Shown here: positions 9,120-17,531 of the stretch, in pieces
Layout of the letters: each line of letters opens with the position of its first letter
Numbering within the stretch: position 1 is the first letter of the stretch
From: Rodentibacter trehalosifermentans
GTDB lineage: Bacteria > Pseudomonadota > Gammaproteobacteria > Enterobacterales > Pasteurellaceae
Reading direction: 5' to 3'
Assembly (NCBI RefSeq): GCF_002000545.1
Contig: NZ_MLHL01000015.1
Location: 1 to 64,000 of the forward strand
DNA length: 64,000 nucleotides
Notes under the pieces: generated by a model
The model's input: the letters and a program-made list of their open reading frames with translations, nothing else
Told to the model about the DNA's origin: nothing
Database searches by the model: none
Made by a program: the position numbers and the translations under genes

Positions 9120-10112
9120 TTAATTTTTTACCGAATAAACCTTAAATTTTGAAGTTTGAGCCAATACCTCAAATTCGCCAAAATGCTGTTGCAATAAATC
9201 AGGGTAAGGCAGGAACGCATTGGCGACAATGCGCAATTCGCCCCCTTGATTTAGATGCCATTTGGCTTGGGTAATCAGTGTTTTTACCGCTTGATAAGCG
9301 GTATCAATTCCATCGTGGAAAGGAGGATTGGAAATGATGAGGTCAAATTTTCCTTTCACATCAGAAAACACATCGCTTGCGAAAACCTCGCCTTCCAATT
9401 GATTTTCCGAAAGGGTTTTACGGGCAGATTCCAACGCCATTGCGTGAATATCGGTCATCACAATAGCCGATTTAGGATTTGTTTTTTTGATTATTGAGCC
9501 GATTACGCCGGCACCACAACCGAGATCAAGCACTTTGCCTTTTATTGGGTGATTGAGTGTTGAAAGCAAAAGTGCCGTACCGGCATCCAATTCATTGGCA
9601 CTAAACACGCCCGGCAAACTATGGATGGTTAGACCTTGCAGTTGAGGATGATGATAGGTTTTCCAATAGGTATGGAAGGAAAAGTGCGGTCGTTTTTTTA
9701 GAGAAAAGTGATATAGCCCGCAACGGCGTGCAGAATCTATTTTCGCAATATCGCCGAAAGGGGCGAGCATTTTTTCCACCGAACGAACACCGCAACGGTT
9801 TTCACCGATAACAAGCATTTCCTGCCCTTCTTGTGCATTCGCAAGAAGTTGCATTAGTTGAAATTGTACCTCTTGTTTGTTTTTTAGCCAATAATAAAGG
9901 ATAAGATCCGCATTGCCTTGAAATTCAACGGAAAAATTGACCGCACTTTGGCTCCGGGCATAATCAAAATAGCTACTCCAAATTTGAATGGATTGACAAT
10001 GTTGCATCAATTTCTGTGGAAATTGATCCTTTATGCCGCCGGCAAGAAGAATTGATTTTCCGTGGAAAAGGGGGAAGTGGCGCTCTAAAACTTCGCTTTC
10101 AAGAGAAATCAC
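9120..10112 (-). CDS. rsmC: 16S rRNA m2G1207 methyltransferase RsmC
   Basis: 330 residues (E. coli 343). An N-terminal degenerate methyltransferase-like domain (GENRCGVRSVEKML) is followed by the catalytic domain with the S-adenosylmethionine loop VLDLGCGAGVIGS near residues 194-206 and the NPPF catalytic motif in IISNPPFHDGI near 260. It methylates guanosine 1207 of 16S rRNA in the small subunit. The start is a GTG at 10112 preceded by AGGATTC. It is divergent from the lipoprotein-holD-rimI operon and followed closely by treR. Confidence 0.95.
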   Translation of the reverse strand: MISLESEVLERHFPLFHGKSILLAGGIKDQFPQKLMQHCQSIQIWSSYFDYARSQSAVNFSVEFQGNADLILYYWLKNKQEVQFQLMQLLANAQEGQEMLVIGENRCGVRSVEKMLAPFGDIAKIDSARRCGLYHFSLKKRPHFSFHTYWKTYHHPQLQGLTIHSLPGVFSANELDAGTALLLSTLNHPIKGKVLDLGCGAGVIGSIIKKTNPKSAIVMTDIHAMALESARKTLSENQLEGEVFASDVFSDVKGKFDLIISNPPFHDGIDTAYQAVKTLITQAKWHLNQGGELRIVANAFLPYPDLLQQHFGEFEVLAQTSKFKVYSVKN

Positions 10113-10224
10113 GCTTTGAATCCTATGAATTATTGGTTTAAAATTATGCGCTATTTTAGCAAATATAGTGTAGATAAAAAATTATTTCATGGCATTGTGC
10201 CATTTTACCGTTAAGGAATGTTTT

Positions 10225-10803
10225 ATGAAAAAAATCGTGTTAGCAACAACCGCAGCAATGTTGTTGTCAGGTTGTCAATTAATTGAACAATTACAAGGCA
10301 AACCTCAAGCGCCTTCCAAAATAGAGGAAACGCCGGAAAAATCGGAGCAGTTCAAAAAATTAGATGCGCAATTTGAACGTATGAAACAGGCCGGCATTGA
10401 AATTGAATTTAACGGTGAAAAATATGTAAAACAAACGCAAGCAGTGAAAAGTGAAGAGCCTCGTTTTGTAAGCGGTGCGGCGAGTGTGGATCGCACTAAT
10501 CGTAAATTTATTCTCAGTGAAACCTTTTACCTCAAAAATCTCAGCCACGAGCCAACGCTTGTTTCAAAATATTTAGAAGGCAATAAAAAAGTATGTGATT
10601 TACAAACATTGAGTGATGGAAATTCCTCTTACTATGCTTGTAACGGCAGGGATTTCCAACGTTTTATCGCCGTGGTACATAAAGAAAAAAATATTTTGTC
10701 ATTTCGTAGCCTAAAAGCCTATCAACAAAAACCGACGGATGCGGAAGAAAAAGCCATTGTGAAAGGTTTGATTGGCTATCCGTTTGATTCTATTTCCCGT
10801 TGA
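10225..10803 (+). CDS. Putative lipoprotein of unknown function
   Basis: 192 residues with a classic lipoprotein signal: MKKIVLATTAAMLLSGC, lipobox LSGC with Cys17 as the lipidation site. The mature part has a charged linker (about residues 22-45) and a globular region with two Cys (KVCDLQ, YYACNG) that could form a disulfide in the periplasm. No family was recognised. The start at 10225 is chosen because TAAGGA lies just upstream and the signal begins there; an upstream in-frame start at 10189 would bury it. Its stop overlaps the holD start (TGATG), so the three genes form one operon. Confidence 0.8.
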   Translation: MKKIVLATTAAMLLSGCQLIEQLQGKPQAPSKIEETPEKSEQFKKLDAQFERMKQAGIEIEFNGEKYVKQTQAVKSEEPRFVSGAASVDRTNRKFILSETFYLKNLSHEPTLVSKYLEGNKKVCDLQTLSDGNSSYYACNGRDFQRFIAVVHKEKNILSFRSLKAYQQKPTDAEEKAIVKGLIGYPFDSISR

Positions 10804-11219
10804 TGACTAATATGGACAGACGCAGTCTTCTTCTAAAAGCAATGGGTATCACTCAATGGCAGTTGCACCGCCCCGAAGTATTACAAGGTGCGGTGGGAAT
10901 TACTGTGGCGGAACATATCCGGCTTATTGTGGTGTCTGATGAAAATTTGAGTCAGTCACCTTTATTGGCGGATGTATTGTTAAGCCTGAGAGTGAAAAAA
11001 GAAGATTGTCTTTGTTTGAATTATGATCAAATCCAACACCTTGAATTAAATCATCCCGTGCAGTATTGGTTGTTAGCGAAAAACGCAGAAAAAATTGACC
11101 GCACTTTGCCCTATTGTTTGCAGGCAGAGCGCATTTACCGCTCACCAAACTATACCGACTTCCTTTCCTCACCGGCAGCAAAGCGCGCGCTTTGGCAGCA
11201 AATTCAGCGGATTAACTAA
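10803..11219 (+). CDS. holD: DNA polymerase III psi subunit HolD
   Basis: 138 residues. The N-terminal segment RRSLLLKAMGITQWQLHRPEVLQG matches the conserved HolD start that binds the chi subunit, and the end AKRALWQQIQRIN is also typical (E. coli ALWQQI). Psi links chi (HolC) to the clamp-loader complex of the replicase. ATG at 10803 overlaps the previous stop; ATG at 10812 (MDRRSLL) is an equally possible start and is nearer to the form I recall from H. influenzae. An uptake signal lies within the gene near 11099-11107. Confidence 0.93.
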   Translation: MTNMDRRSLLLKAMGITQWQLHRPEVLQGAVGITVAEHIRLIVVSDENLSQSPLLADVLLSLRVKKEDCLCLNYDQIQHLELNHPVQYWLLAKNAEKIDRTLPYCLQAERIYRSPNYTDFLSSPAAKRALWQQIQRIN

Positions 11220-11671
11220 TGCCTCAAATTTTGACCATTGAAGAATGTGATTTTCAGCGTTTATACGAAATTGAACAACAAGCCCATCTTGTGCCTTGGT
11301 CTTTGGGAGCATTGAAAAATAACCAAGGCGAGCGTTATTTGAATCTGAAACTGGTTAAAGATAATCAAATTATCGGCTTTGCCATTTGCCAAACCGTGCT
11401 GGATGAAGCAACCTTATTTAATATCGCCATTGAGCCCGCGATGCAGGGGAAAGGATGGGGTAAATTGCTTTTGAATGAATTAATGGCTCGTCTGAAAGAA
11501 AAGGGTATTCAAACTCTTTGGTTGGAGGTGCGAGAGTCTAATCCGGCACGTCGGCTTTATGAAAAACAGGGATTTAACGAGGTGGATATTCGTAAAAATT
11601 ATTATCCGTTGCCTGATGGTAGAAGAGAGAACGCTGTTGTGATGGCGTGTTATTTGTATTCGGGCTTCTAA
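11219..11671 (+). CDS. rimI: Ribosomal protein S18-alanine N-acetyltransferase RimI
   Basis: 150-residue GNAT-fold enzyme that acetylates the N-terminal alanine of ribosomal protein S18. The acetyl-CoA-binding motif A reads NIAIEPAMQGKGWGKLLL (about residues 71-88), with Q/RxxGxG/A recognisable in QGKGWG, and is followed by LEVRESNPARRLYEKQGF and RKNYYP, both RimI signatures. It overlaps holD by one base (TAATG), and the holD-rimI order is conserved in gammaproteobacteria. It is the last gene before the inserted Zorya system. Confidence 0.95.
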   Translation: MPQILTIEECDFQRLYEIEQQAHLVPWSLGALKNNQGERYLNLKLVKDNQIIGFAICQTVLDEATLFNIAIEPAMQGKGWGKLLLNELMARLKEKGIQTLWLEVRESNPARRLYEKQGFNEVDIRKNYYPLPDGRRENAVVMACYLYSGF

Positions 11672-11765
11672 ACCTTTATGACCATTCTAATATGAATACA
11701 TTGAACTTATAAGTACGGACTTAGATTTTTACAAATAAAGACAATTTCTTTCAGGGTTACTGCTA

Positions 11766-12638
11766 CTATATAAGTTGTTTTTGCCTTAATAATTGAATAG
11801 TCGCACTATATTTTTGTGCTTCTTCTTTCATATGTTGGTGCATGGGTTGTTGGCTGTGGCACTCAATACAAAGAGGAATCAGATTTTCGGGGCGGTTATC
11901 TTGTTTTACACCATTGATATGATGAACGTGGAGCAAATTTGGATGTAAGTTTAAATCTAACTGACATTTCTGGCAGCAATAGTTGGCACGCTTTTTTACT
12001 TTATTTGCGATTTCTTGCCAATTTTCAGCGTAGCCTATTTTAGTTTGTCCTATATCATCGGGGATATCTGCAAAAATCGCAGAATAATATTCAAAAAATT
12101 CAGCATTATTGAAATTATTAAAAATTTCATTCTTTTTCTTCCAATCGCCAGAACGACTGTATCCCTTGTACTTAAGCATATCTAAACAGTTTTTACAAAC
12201 TTGTAAAGAAACATCATCTTCTTCGCCTTTATCATTATGAATATGAAATAAATTATTGAGATTGGCTTGAACGTGATATTTATCGATACGATTATTTAAA
12301 CGCATATCTTGTAGAGTTTTACAATCAGCAATATGATATTTATTACCAAGAGCCGGATTCCTTTTAATATCACTAATGGATTTACCATTTTGATTACAAA
12401 CATAAGTATTATCAGGCATAAATAATAAAACGTGTCTTCCTTTATAGGTAAGTAGTCCCCTTTTAATTTCAATATCACTTAATTTAACTTCAATACCTTT
12501 TGATGAGCTTAAATTAGTATCAAAATTATCTATTTGTAATGTTTTTATGGGGAGCATATCGCCTGTAAAAATATCCTGAATATCACTTATCTTTTTAACG
12601 GCTTGATAAAGATCAGAAAAGTCCACGGAAAGTTTCAT
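11766..12638 (-). CDS. zorE: ZorE-like HNH endonuclease of a type II Zorya system
   Basis: 290 residues. A C-terminal HNH nuclease module with zinc ligands is clear: C221-x2-C224, the catalytic HVHHINGVKQDNRPENL (H239-H240, N near 250), then C257-x2-C260-H261. A further pair VCKNC lies near 148-151. The rest of the protein has no recognised domain. It starts one base after the zorB stop. In type II Zorya systems the third gene, zorE, is an HNH nuclease thought to attack phage DNA after ZorAB senses infection at the envelope; gene order zorA-zorB-HNH here fits that. ATG at 12638 is used because it follows the zorB stop; a longer frame to 12677 overlaps zorB. Confidence 0.85.
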   Translation of the reverse strand: MKLSVDFSDLYQAVKKISDIQDIFTGDMLPIKTLQIDNFDTNLSSSKGIEVKLSDIEIKRGLLTYKGRHVLLFMPDNTYVCNQNGKSISDIKRNPALGNKYHIADCKTLQDMRLNNRIDKYHVQANLNNLFHIHNDKGEEDDVSLQVCKNCLDMLKYKGYSRSGDWKKKNEIFNNFNNAEFFEYYSAIFADIPDDIGQTKIGYAENWQEIANKVKKRANYCCQKCQLDLNLHPNLLHVHHINGVKQDNRPENLIPLCIECHSQQPMHQHMKEEAQKYSATIQLLRQKQLI

Positions 12639-12639
12639 A

Positions 12640-13290
12640 TTAATTCTCCAAAATCTGCTTAATTTTGATATCTGCATTGGTGATAATGCGGAATGTCACT
12701 CGGCGAGATTTTTCCTGATTTTCACTGTTGTTTTCGATAATCGGTTTTGAAGAAGATAACCCTACCGCAGCAATATGGGATTTGATCCAAGCGTGATATT
12801 TGCTCGGCAAATTATCTAAATGATAGATATATTGTAATACCGCACGAGTTCTGTCTTGGGAAAGTTGCATATTATAAAAATAGGCTTGATCTTCGCTCAC
12901 TTTAGTATTCCAAATACTACTTGTATGCCCTTCAATGCGAATTTCGCTAATTGAGTCTTGATATTGATAAATCGTATTCATATAGCGAGGAAAAAAATCG
13001 CGCAATATCATTTTATATTGCTCGTTCAGTGCATATTTGCCCGTTTCAAATAAAACATCGGGGGATTTAAACACGAAAGTGAGGGTATCTTGCTCAATAT
13101 CGGCATTCCACTTGGCTAAATCCTGCTCAAATTCTTTCATTAATACTTGGTAAATTGCGACTTGGTTTTCCTGATAAGCAATGGCAACTTCTTTGACTTT
13201 ATCCCGTTCTTGAAAGGCATTACGCATTAAACTGACTGCAATGAAGAGAAAGAGGATCATCAAGCCAGACATTAAATCGGAAATTGGCAA
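12640..13290 (-). CDS. zorB: ZorB-like membrane subunit (MotB/OmpA domain) of Zorya
   Basis: 216 residues in the listed frame. The N-terminal transmembrane helix ISDLMSGLMILFLFIAVSLM contains the Asp that in MotB/ZorB proteins carries the ion current, followed by a periplasmic linker and a peptidoglycan-binding OmpA-like domain (IRIEGHTSS, LSQDRTRAVLQYI, SRRVTFRI). ZorB pairs with ZorA as an ion-driven envelope motor. The listed start is a TTG at 13290, immediately before the helix, which leaves almost no cytoplasmic tail. A better start, ATG at 13343 with GAGG upstream, is one base out of frame; see the entry at 13291-13343. Terminates one base before zorE. Confidence 0.85.
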   Translation of the reverse strand: MPISDLMSGLMILFLFIAVSLMRNAFQERDKVKEVAIAYQENQVAIYQVLMKEFEQDLAKWNADIEQDTLTFVFKSPDVLFETGKYALNEQYKMILRDFFPRYMNTIYQYQDSISEIRIEGHTSSIWNTKVSEDQAYFYNMQLSQDRTRAVLQYIYHLDNLPSKYHAWIKSHIAAVGLSSSKPIIENNSENQEKSRRVTFRIITNADIKIKQILEN

Positions 13291-13343
13291 CCATTGGGAA
13301 TCTTCCTCTTTTTTGAGCGTATTAACGTAGAGAGATTGATCAT
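13291..13343 (-). other. Probable true N-terminal codons of zorB, displaced by a one-base shift in an A6 tract
   Basis: The ATG at 13343 (with GAGG 9 bases upstream and 16 bases after the zorA stop) opens MINLSTLIRSKK and then runs out of frame. If the A6 tract (T6 at 13309-13314 on the plus strand) had seven bases, the reading would pass into EEDSQWLPISDLM and join the zorB frame, giving a protein about 18 residues longer. An acidic cytoplasmic tail before the helix is what MotB-like subunits normally have. Causes may be mutation, slippage or sequencing error. Confidence 0.55.
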
Positions 13344-13359
13344 TTTCACTTAGCCTCGT

Positions 13360-15309
13360 TTAATAGCGGTTTTGTCTGTGGGCATTTATCACTTTCTGCA
13401 TTTCATTTACCAAGGTGGTATAATCATTAGTGAATTGTCTAGTAATTGTCGCAAGGGCATTTCCCATCTGTTGCATAGTACGATTAATCTCTTCTTGCAT
13501 GGATTTATCAATATTACCCAGTTGTTTAGCCATACTCTCAGTGGTGGCTTTTAGAGCGTTTTCACTCTCGCTTGTTAAGCCACTCATTAATTTTTTACTG
13601 CTCTCGATCTGCTCTTTAATCATTTTATCCATTGAGCCAGTAAAGCTATTGTGAACTTGCTTAACGGAGGTATCAAAATCCTCTGTCCAACGCTGTATGC
13701 GTTTTTCTAACTCTTTAACTGAATTATCAAGATTTTTACTCATTTCATCATTGCGTTGTTTAATGGTTGTTGCGGTATCCGCTAAAGAGCGGTTATTTTG
13801 TTGAATGGATTCATTGAGCGTATTGGTTGAGTGCTCAATACTTTGAGTGAGTTTTGCACTGCTTTCATTAATGCCAATCATTAAATTTGCGGTCGAATTT
13901 TCGAGAGATTTTGCAAGATGTTCACTGCTTGCACTTAATCCATTGGTTAAATTTTGTGTCGCATTGCTCACATTCTCAAGCATTGTCTGAATATTTTGCT
14001 GAATCTCTGGCACGGCTTTAACTGCATTTTCTTTTAATTCGCTAAAGGCATTCAAATGATTAGCCAATTCGCTAATCTGGTGCTGATTAACCGTCATTAC
14101 TTCACTTAATGCAGCCATTGTGGTTGGAATAGTTTGGCTAGATTGCTCTATATGTTGAACTGATTTTTCAGTATCTGAAATAGCTTTGATGCCTAATTGA
14201 TACTGTTCGATCATTTGTTCAAGTTGTTGACGATAACGCTCTTGCCAATCAACCAATGCCATTACCGCACGATTTAATTCTTTGAAATTTTCGCCAAACT
14301 GTTCGGTAAGTTTTTGGTTAAATTCAGTAATCACCTCTTTTAAAGCATTAATCACTTGCTCGGTTGCCGATTTTGATAACATTTCAGCAAAGCTTTCCAT
14401 TTGTTTTTTAAGTTCTAATCTGAAGCTCTCAAAATTATTTTGCTGATTTTCAATAATTACTTTTATATTCGTTAAGGTATTGATAGGAGTAAGTAAATTT
14501 TCGAGCTGTTTATGACGATCAGAAAAATCAGTTCTTAACAATTTCAATTGACCGAGTAAACTCCCTTCTGTATCTGAACCCATTATATTTAGCAATTTTT
14601 GGTTTGCGTCAATAATTTCTGTTTTAAATGTATTTATTTGTGATAAAAGGCTATTAGGACCCTGCCCGGTAATACCTTCTTTTAATGCTTCAATATGTTT
14701 ATGCTGATCAGAAAAATCAGTTCTTAACAATTTCAATTGACCGAGTAAACTGCCTTCTGTATCTGAACCCATTATATTTAGCAATTTTTGGTTTGTGTCA
14801 ATAATTTCTGTTTTAAATGTATTTATTTGTGATAAAAGGCTATTAGGACCTTGCCCGGTAATACCTTCTTTTAATGCTTCAATATGCTGAGCTTGAGTAT
14901 TAAATGTATTGAGTAAATCCTTGCTATCTGTTGAACCTTTATTATGCTTTTTTATGGAAATGGAGAAGACAACTTTTAATAAAAGGGATAGCGTAATTCC
15001 TATGACGCTGGTTAAGAATGCTGTTTTCATTCCCCCTAATAATTGGCTAATACTGCCGTCAATATCGTTAATATCGAAATTTAATAAACCTGAAACAATT
15101 CCCGTGAATGTACCTAAGATACTTATTGAGGTTAAAAATGTAGGAGAATAGTCTGTAAAATTTTTCCATTTTCCGAGAAAATGAAAAATAAGTGCTATAA
15201 AAAAGAGGATAATTAAAATTGCAAAGAATATATTGGTAATATCATTGCTTGAACTTTCTGTTAAAAATTGTTCAATATTATTTACGATAGGCTGTATAAT
15301 CGAAAGCAT
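13360..15309 (-). CDS. zorA: ZorA-like motor subunit (MotA/ExbB family) with a long coiled-coil tail
   Basis: 649 residues. Three hydrophobic helices (about 26-48, 56-75, 93-116) include FLTSISILGTFTGIVSGL and GGMKTAFLTSVIGITLSLLL, the pore helices of the MotA/TolQ/ExbB/ZorA family. Residues 140-649 are a long, Gln/Asn/Ser-rich predicted coiled coil facing the cytoplasm. In Zorya this tail is thought to transmit the envelope signal to the effectors. Residues 142-204 and 205-267 are a near-perfect 63-residue tandem duplication. First gene of the zorA-zorB-zorE operon; no uptake signal lies anywhere in the three genes, supporting acquisition from outside. Confidence 0.87.
   Translation of the reverse strand: MLSIIQPIVNNIEQFLTESSSNDITNIFFAILIILFFIALIFHFLGKWKNFTDYSPTFLTSISILGTFTGIVSGLLNFDINDIDGSISQLLGGMKTAFLTSVIGITLSLLLKVVFSISIKKHNKGSTDSKDLLNTFNTQAQHIEALKEGITGQGPNSLLSQINTFKTEIIDTNQKLLNIMGSDTEGSLLGQLKLLRTDFSDQHKHIEALKEGITGQGPNSLLSQINTFKTEIIDANQKLLNIMGSDTEGSLLGQLKLLRTDFSDRHKQLENLLTPINTLTNIKVIIENQQNNFESFRLELKKQMESFAEMLSKSATEQVINALKEVITEFNQKLTEQFGENFKELNRAVMALVDWQERYRQQLEQMIEQYQLGIKAISDTEKSVQHIEQSSQTIPTTMAALSEVMTVNQHQISELANHLNAFSELKENAVKAVPEIQQNIQTMLENVSNATQNLTNGLSASSEHLAKSLENSTANLMIGINESSAKLTQSIEHSTNTLNESIQQNNRSLADTATTIKQRNDEMSKNLDNSVKELEKRIQRWTEDFDTSVKQVHNSFTGSMDKMIKEQIESSKKLMSGLTSESENALKATTESMAKQLGNIDKSMQEEINRTMQQMGNALATITRQFTNDYTTLVNEMQKVINAHRQNRY
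14509..14886 (-). repeat. 189-bp in-frame tandem duplication within zorA
   Basis: Two adjacent 189-bp units, 14698-14886 (first in translation) and 14509-14697, differ at only about five positions, giving 63-residue repeats beginning HIEALKEGITGQGPNSLL and ending SDQHK or SDRHK. The very high nucleotide identity indicates a recent duplication that lengthens the ZorA tail by exactly 63 residues without breaking the frame. Confidence 0.95.
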
Positions 15310-15687
15310 TGTAAATCCCTATTAGAAGCTAATAAGTTATAAATTGAAGCGCGATATTATATATTTTTTAGATTATGTTGTTAATAGAAACGGTATAGCT
15401 AAAATGATTTATCAAGGTAAGATTGAGTATATTAATAAGTAGGCTGTTTGGGGGAGGTTGATGAGTAAGTTTAAAGCTCATTGACTAAGGAAAAGCGCGG
15501 TCAATTGTGGTAAATAATCGGCATTATGTTGAAATGCAATTGACTTTTTTAACGCCATACGAGCTGTATGGCGTTTATTTATCAGGACCATTTTGCGGTT
15601 TTACAAGCTGGGAGTAACCACATTCAAGTGAGCTAAAAATGGTTTATGCAACGGTGACATAATCCTGTAAATAATGACCGCACTTTT
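15310..15687. other. Gene-free spacer between zorA and fdhE
   Basis: About 380 bases without a credible gene. It contains the zorA upstream region and a 10-bp perfect hairpin (AACGCCATAC / GTATGGCGTT with loop GAGCT) at 15551-15575. The hairpin lacks a proper T-tract on either strand (TATTTAT one side, AAAAAA the other), so it is only a weak terminator candidate. A partial uptake signal occurs at 15493-15500 and a full one, ACCGCACTT, at 15678-15686, just after fdhE. This is one edge of the Zorya insertion; no direct repeat or integrase was seen. Confidence 0.6.
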
Positions 15688-16599
15688 TTAAGCCTCTTGC
15701 GCCGGGAAAAAGAACGGGTTGATTCCACTTCGGGCAAAGCCTTTTTCTTCCATTTCCACATCTAAGAAAATTGAAGCGAGATCGTCGGCGATAGATTCGA
15801 CGTTAGGATTTTTCTCTTGAAACATGATTTTTAGATAGCTTTCGCAACTACCGCAGGTTTCAGCTCGAATGAGGGCTAGTTCTTCATCAAGTGACCACGT
15901 TTCTAACTTATCGTGTCCGTCACAATTGGTACATTGAGCACGCACAAGATTCCATTCACTTTCACATAACGAACAATGTAAATAACGTAAACCTTGTGAT
16001 GTGCCAATATGAACCATACTGGATACAGGCAGAGAACCACAAACAGGGCAGTGGTGTAAATTTTCAGCATTTTCGAGCCGGCTATGATGGGGGATTTGTT
16101 GGGCTAATTGGAGCCAGTAGAGTGAGAGAGCCGCCCAAACAAACACCGCTTTATCAGCACTGACTAAATGGAATTCTTGCGAAAGTAAATGCGTTGCCAC
16201 TTCTTCAAGTTCGGTTGTTGAGGCTTTTTCTAACATCTCAATTGTTGCTGAGACTTGTTCGTTCGCTTTGGGTTTAATGGCATATAAAATTTCATTAAGA
16301 TATTCCCGCCAAATGCCATCTCGTTTGAAATTTTTCGCATTGAGGGGTTCAACACCGGTTAAATTTTCTAACGTTTGCTTCGGTAGCGGATTTTTTTCTA
16401 ACGTATTGAGTTGGGTTTCCACAATATCGGCGGCAAACAGTAGGTAATCTGAAAGGGGATGTGAATCAGCCAATTCTCTTAAGCGTTTTACCCGGCGTTG
16501 ATAAAGGTTTTTCGGATTGGCAAAAAGGATTGCCGGTGCTTCATAGGAATTGGTTTTTTGTTGTTTAATTTCCGATTCGGATAGGATTTTGATACTCAT
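15688..16599 (-). CDS. fdhE: Formate dehydrogenase accessory protein FdhE
   Basis: 303 residues (E. coli FdhE 309). The C-terminal half has the family's four Cys pairs that bind iron: CPVCG, CSLCE, CTNCDG and CGSCE (about residues 184-253). FdhE is a cytoplasmic factor needed for activity of respiratory formate dehydrogenases. The start follows a GGAATATT-type ribosome site. It lies downstream of fdxGHI on the same strand, separated by a USS-type terminator and a dispersed palindromic repeat, so it may have its own promoter in that 220-base gap. Confidence 0.94.
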   Translation of the reverse strand: MSIKILSESEIKQQKTNSYEAPAILFANPKNLYQRRVKRLRELADSHPLSDYLLFAADIVETQLNTLEKNPLPKQTLENLTGVEPLNAKNFKRDGIWREYLNEILYAIKPKANEQVSATIEMLEKASTTELEEVATHLLSQEFHLVSADKAVFVWAALSLYWLQLAQQIPHHSRLENAENLHHCPVCGSLPVSSMVHIGTSQGLRYLHCSLCESEWNLVRAQCTNCDGHDKLETWSLDEELALIRAETCGSCESYLKIMFQEKNPNVESIADDLASIFLDVEMEEKGFARSGINPFFFPAQEA

Positions 16600-16657
16600 A
16601 ATATTCCTTCAATAATCCATATTATGTCGCAGTTACACAAATTTGATTTCGAGGCTA

Positions 16658-16720
16658 TGTAGGGACAGACTGTGTGTCAGCTATAGGTTGTTATAAACGG
16701 ACACATAGTGTACCCCTACA
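16658..16720. repeat. Dispersed palindromic intergenic repeat, copy 1
   Basis: The element begins TGTAGGGACAGACTGTGTGTC and ends GGACACATAGTGTACCCCTACA, forming an imperfect inverted repeat around a short AT-rich core. The same end sequences recur at 59256-59340 with a different, longer core. Such small non-coding palindromes are typical of miniature repeats mobilised in trans or of RNA-hairpin elements; no coding capacity is present. It sits between fdxI and fdhE. Confidence 0.6.
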
Positions 16721-16772
16721 TTTCATTAAAATTTCTCGTGTTGTGCAATCGCAATATAACGTTATTAATAAT

Positions 16773-16803
16773 AAAAAGTGCGGTCATTTTTAACCGCACT
16801 TTT
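16773..16803. terminator. USS-dyad terminator after fdxI
   Basis: AAAAAGTGCGGT at 16773-16784 and ACCGCACTTTT at 16793-16803 form an inverted pair of DNA uptake signals with a short loop. On the minus strand the hairpin ends in a T-run, as in other Pasteurellaceae terminators. It lies 18 bases after the fdxI stop. Confidence 0.8.
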
Positions 16804-16820
16804 ATGAGTTAATTTCAGGC

Positions 16821-17531
16821 TTAGTCTGCAAAACCTTTGAATAAGGCTTTGGTTTTTTCACCTTTTGCTTCACGTTCTCCGTCTTTTTCTAATTCAGGGA
16901 GAATTTCTTCACGATACCATTTCGGATGGTGTTTTTTCGCCCAACGAACGGTTACCCAACCCTCAATGATGCCGCGAATCGAACCTTTCACCCAAAATGC
17001 CATATAGATATGCACCATGATACCGGTGAATAGCATAAATGCACTGGCTGAGTGAAGAAGAATGGCAAATCTTAGTACGGGAATCGAAAAGTAATGCGAG
17101 AAAAACTGACGCCACATAATGATACCCGTTACTGATAAGGTAAACATAGCAAGAATCAGGGTCCAAAATAACATTTTTTGACCAAGATTATATTTCCCGT
17201 TATAGGCAACAGCATGCTCATTGCCTTTCAGTACTTCAACAATACCTTTTAGCCAACGAATATCGTTTTTCTCCGGAATGTTGTGATGCCAATATAATGA
17301 GCACAAGAATACAAAGGCAACAAACATTAAAAGCCCGGTGAATGGATGAACGGCTCTTGCCAGCTGTGGTGTCCCTAAAATATCCGTTAACCACGCAAAA
17401 TCAGGAAAGAAGAAAGCGATCCCGGTAAACATGGTGAGAAAGAATGTGATCACCAAAAACCAGTGGCTTAAGCGGGCAGGGATTCGATGACGAACGATAC
17501 GGGTATCATTGGTAATTTCAAATTTACTCAT
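16821..17531 (-). CDS. fdxI: Formate dehydrogenase cytochrome b556 (gamma) subunit
   Basis: 236 residues with four membrane helices (about 28-49, 61-82, 118-140, 156-178). Heme-b ligand His residues are visible in [24 protein letters not shown] and MVHIYMAF, as in E. coli FdnI. It anchors the periplasmic FdxG-FdxH complex and passes electrons from formate to the quinone pool. The start at 17531 (ribosome site GAGGAAAAAAAG) overlaps the end of fdxH by eight bases; a longer frame to 17588 lies inside fdxH. The C-terminal extension of about 20 residues is Lys/Glu-rich. Confidence 0.95.
   Translation of the reverse strand: MSKFEITNDTRIVRHRIPARLSHWFLVITFFLTMFTGIAFFFPDFAWLTDILGTPQLARAVHPFTGLLMFVAFVFLCSLYWHHNIPEKNDIRWLKGIVEVLKGNEHAVAYNGKYNLGQKMLFWTLILAMFTLSVTGIIMWRQFFSHYFSIPVLRFAILLHSASAFMLFTGIMVHIYMAFWVKGSIRGIIEGWVTVRWAKKHHPKWYREEILPELEKDGEREAKGEKTKALFKGFAD

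Noticed and set aside
15551-15575. Strong terminator between zorA and fdhE
   Set aside because: A good 10-bp hairpin, but neither strand has a proper T-tract after it.
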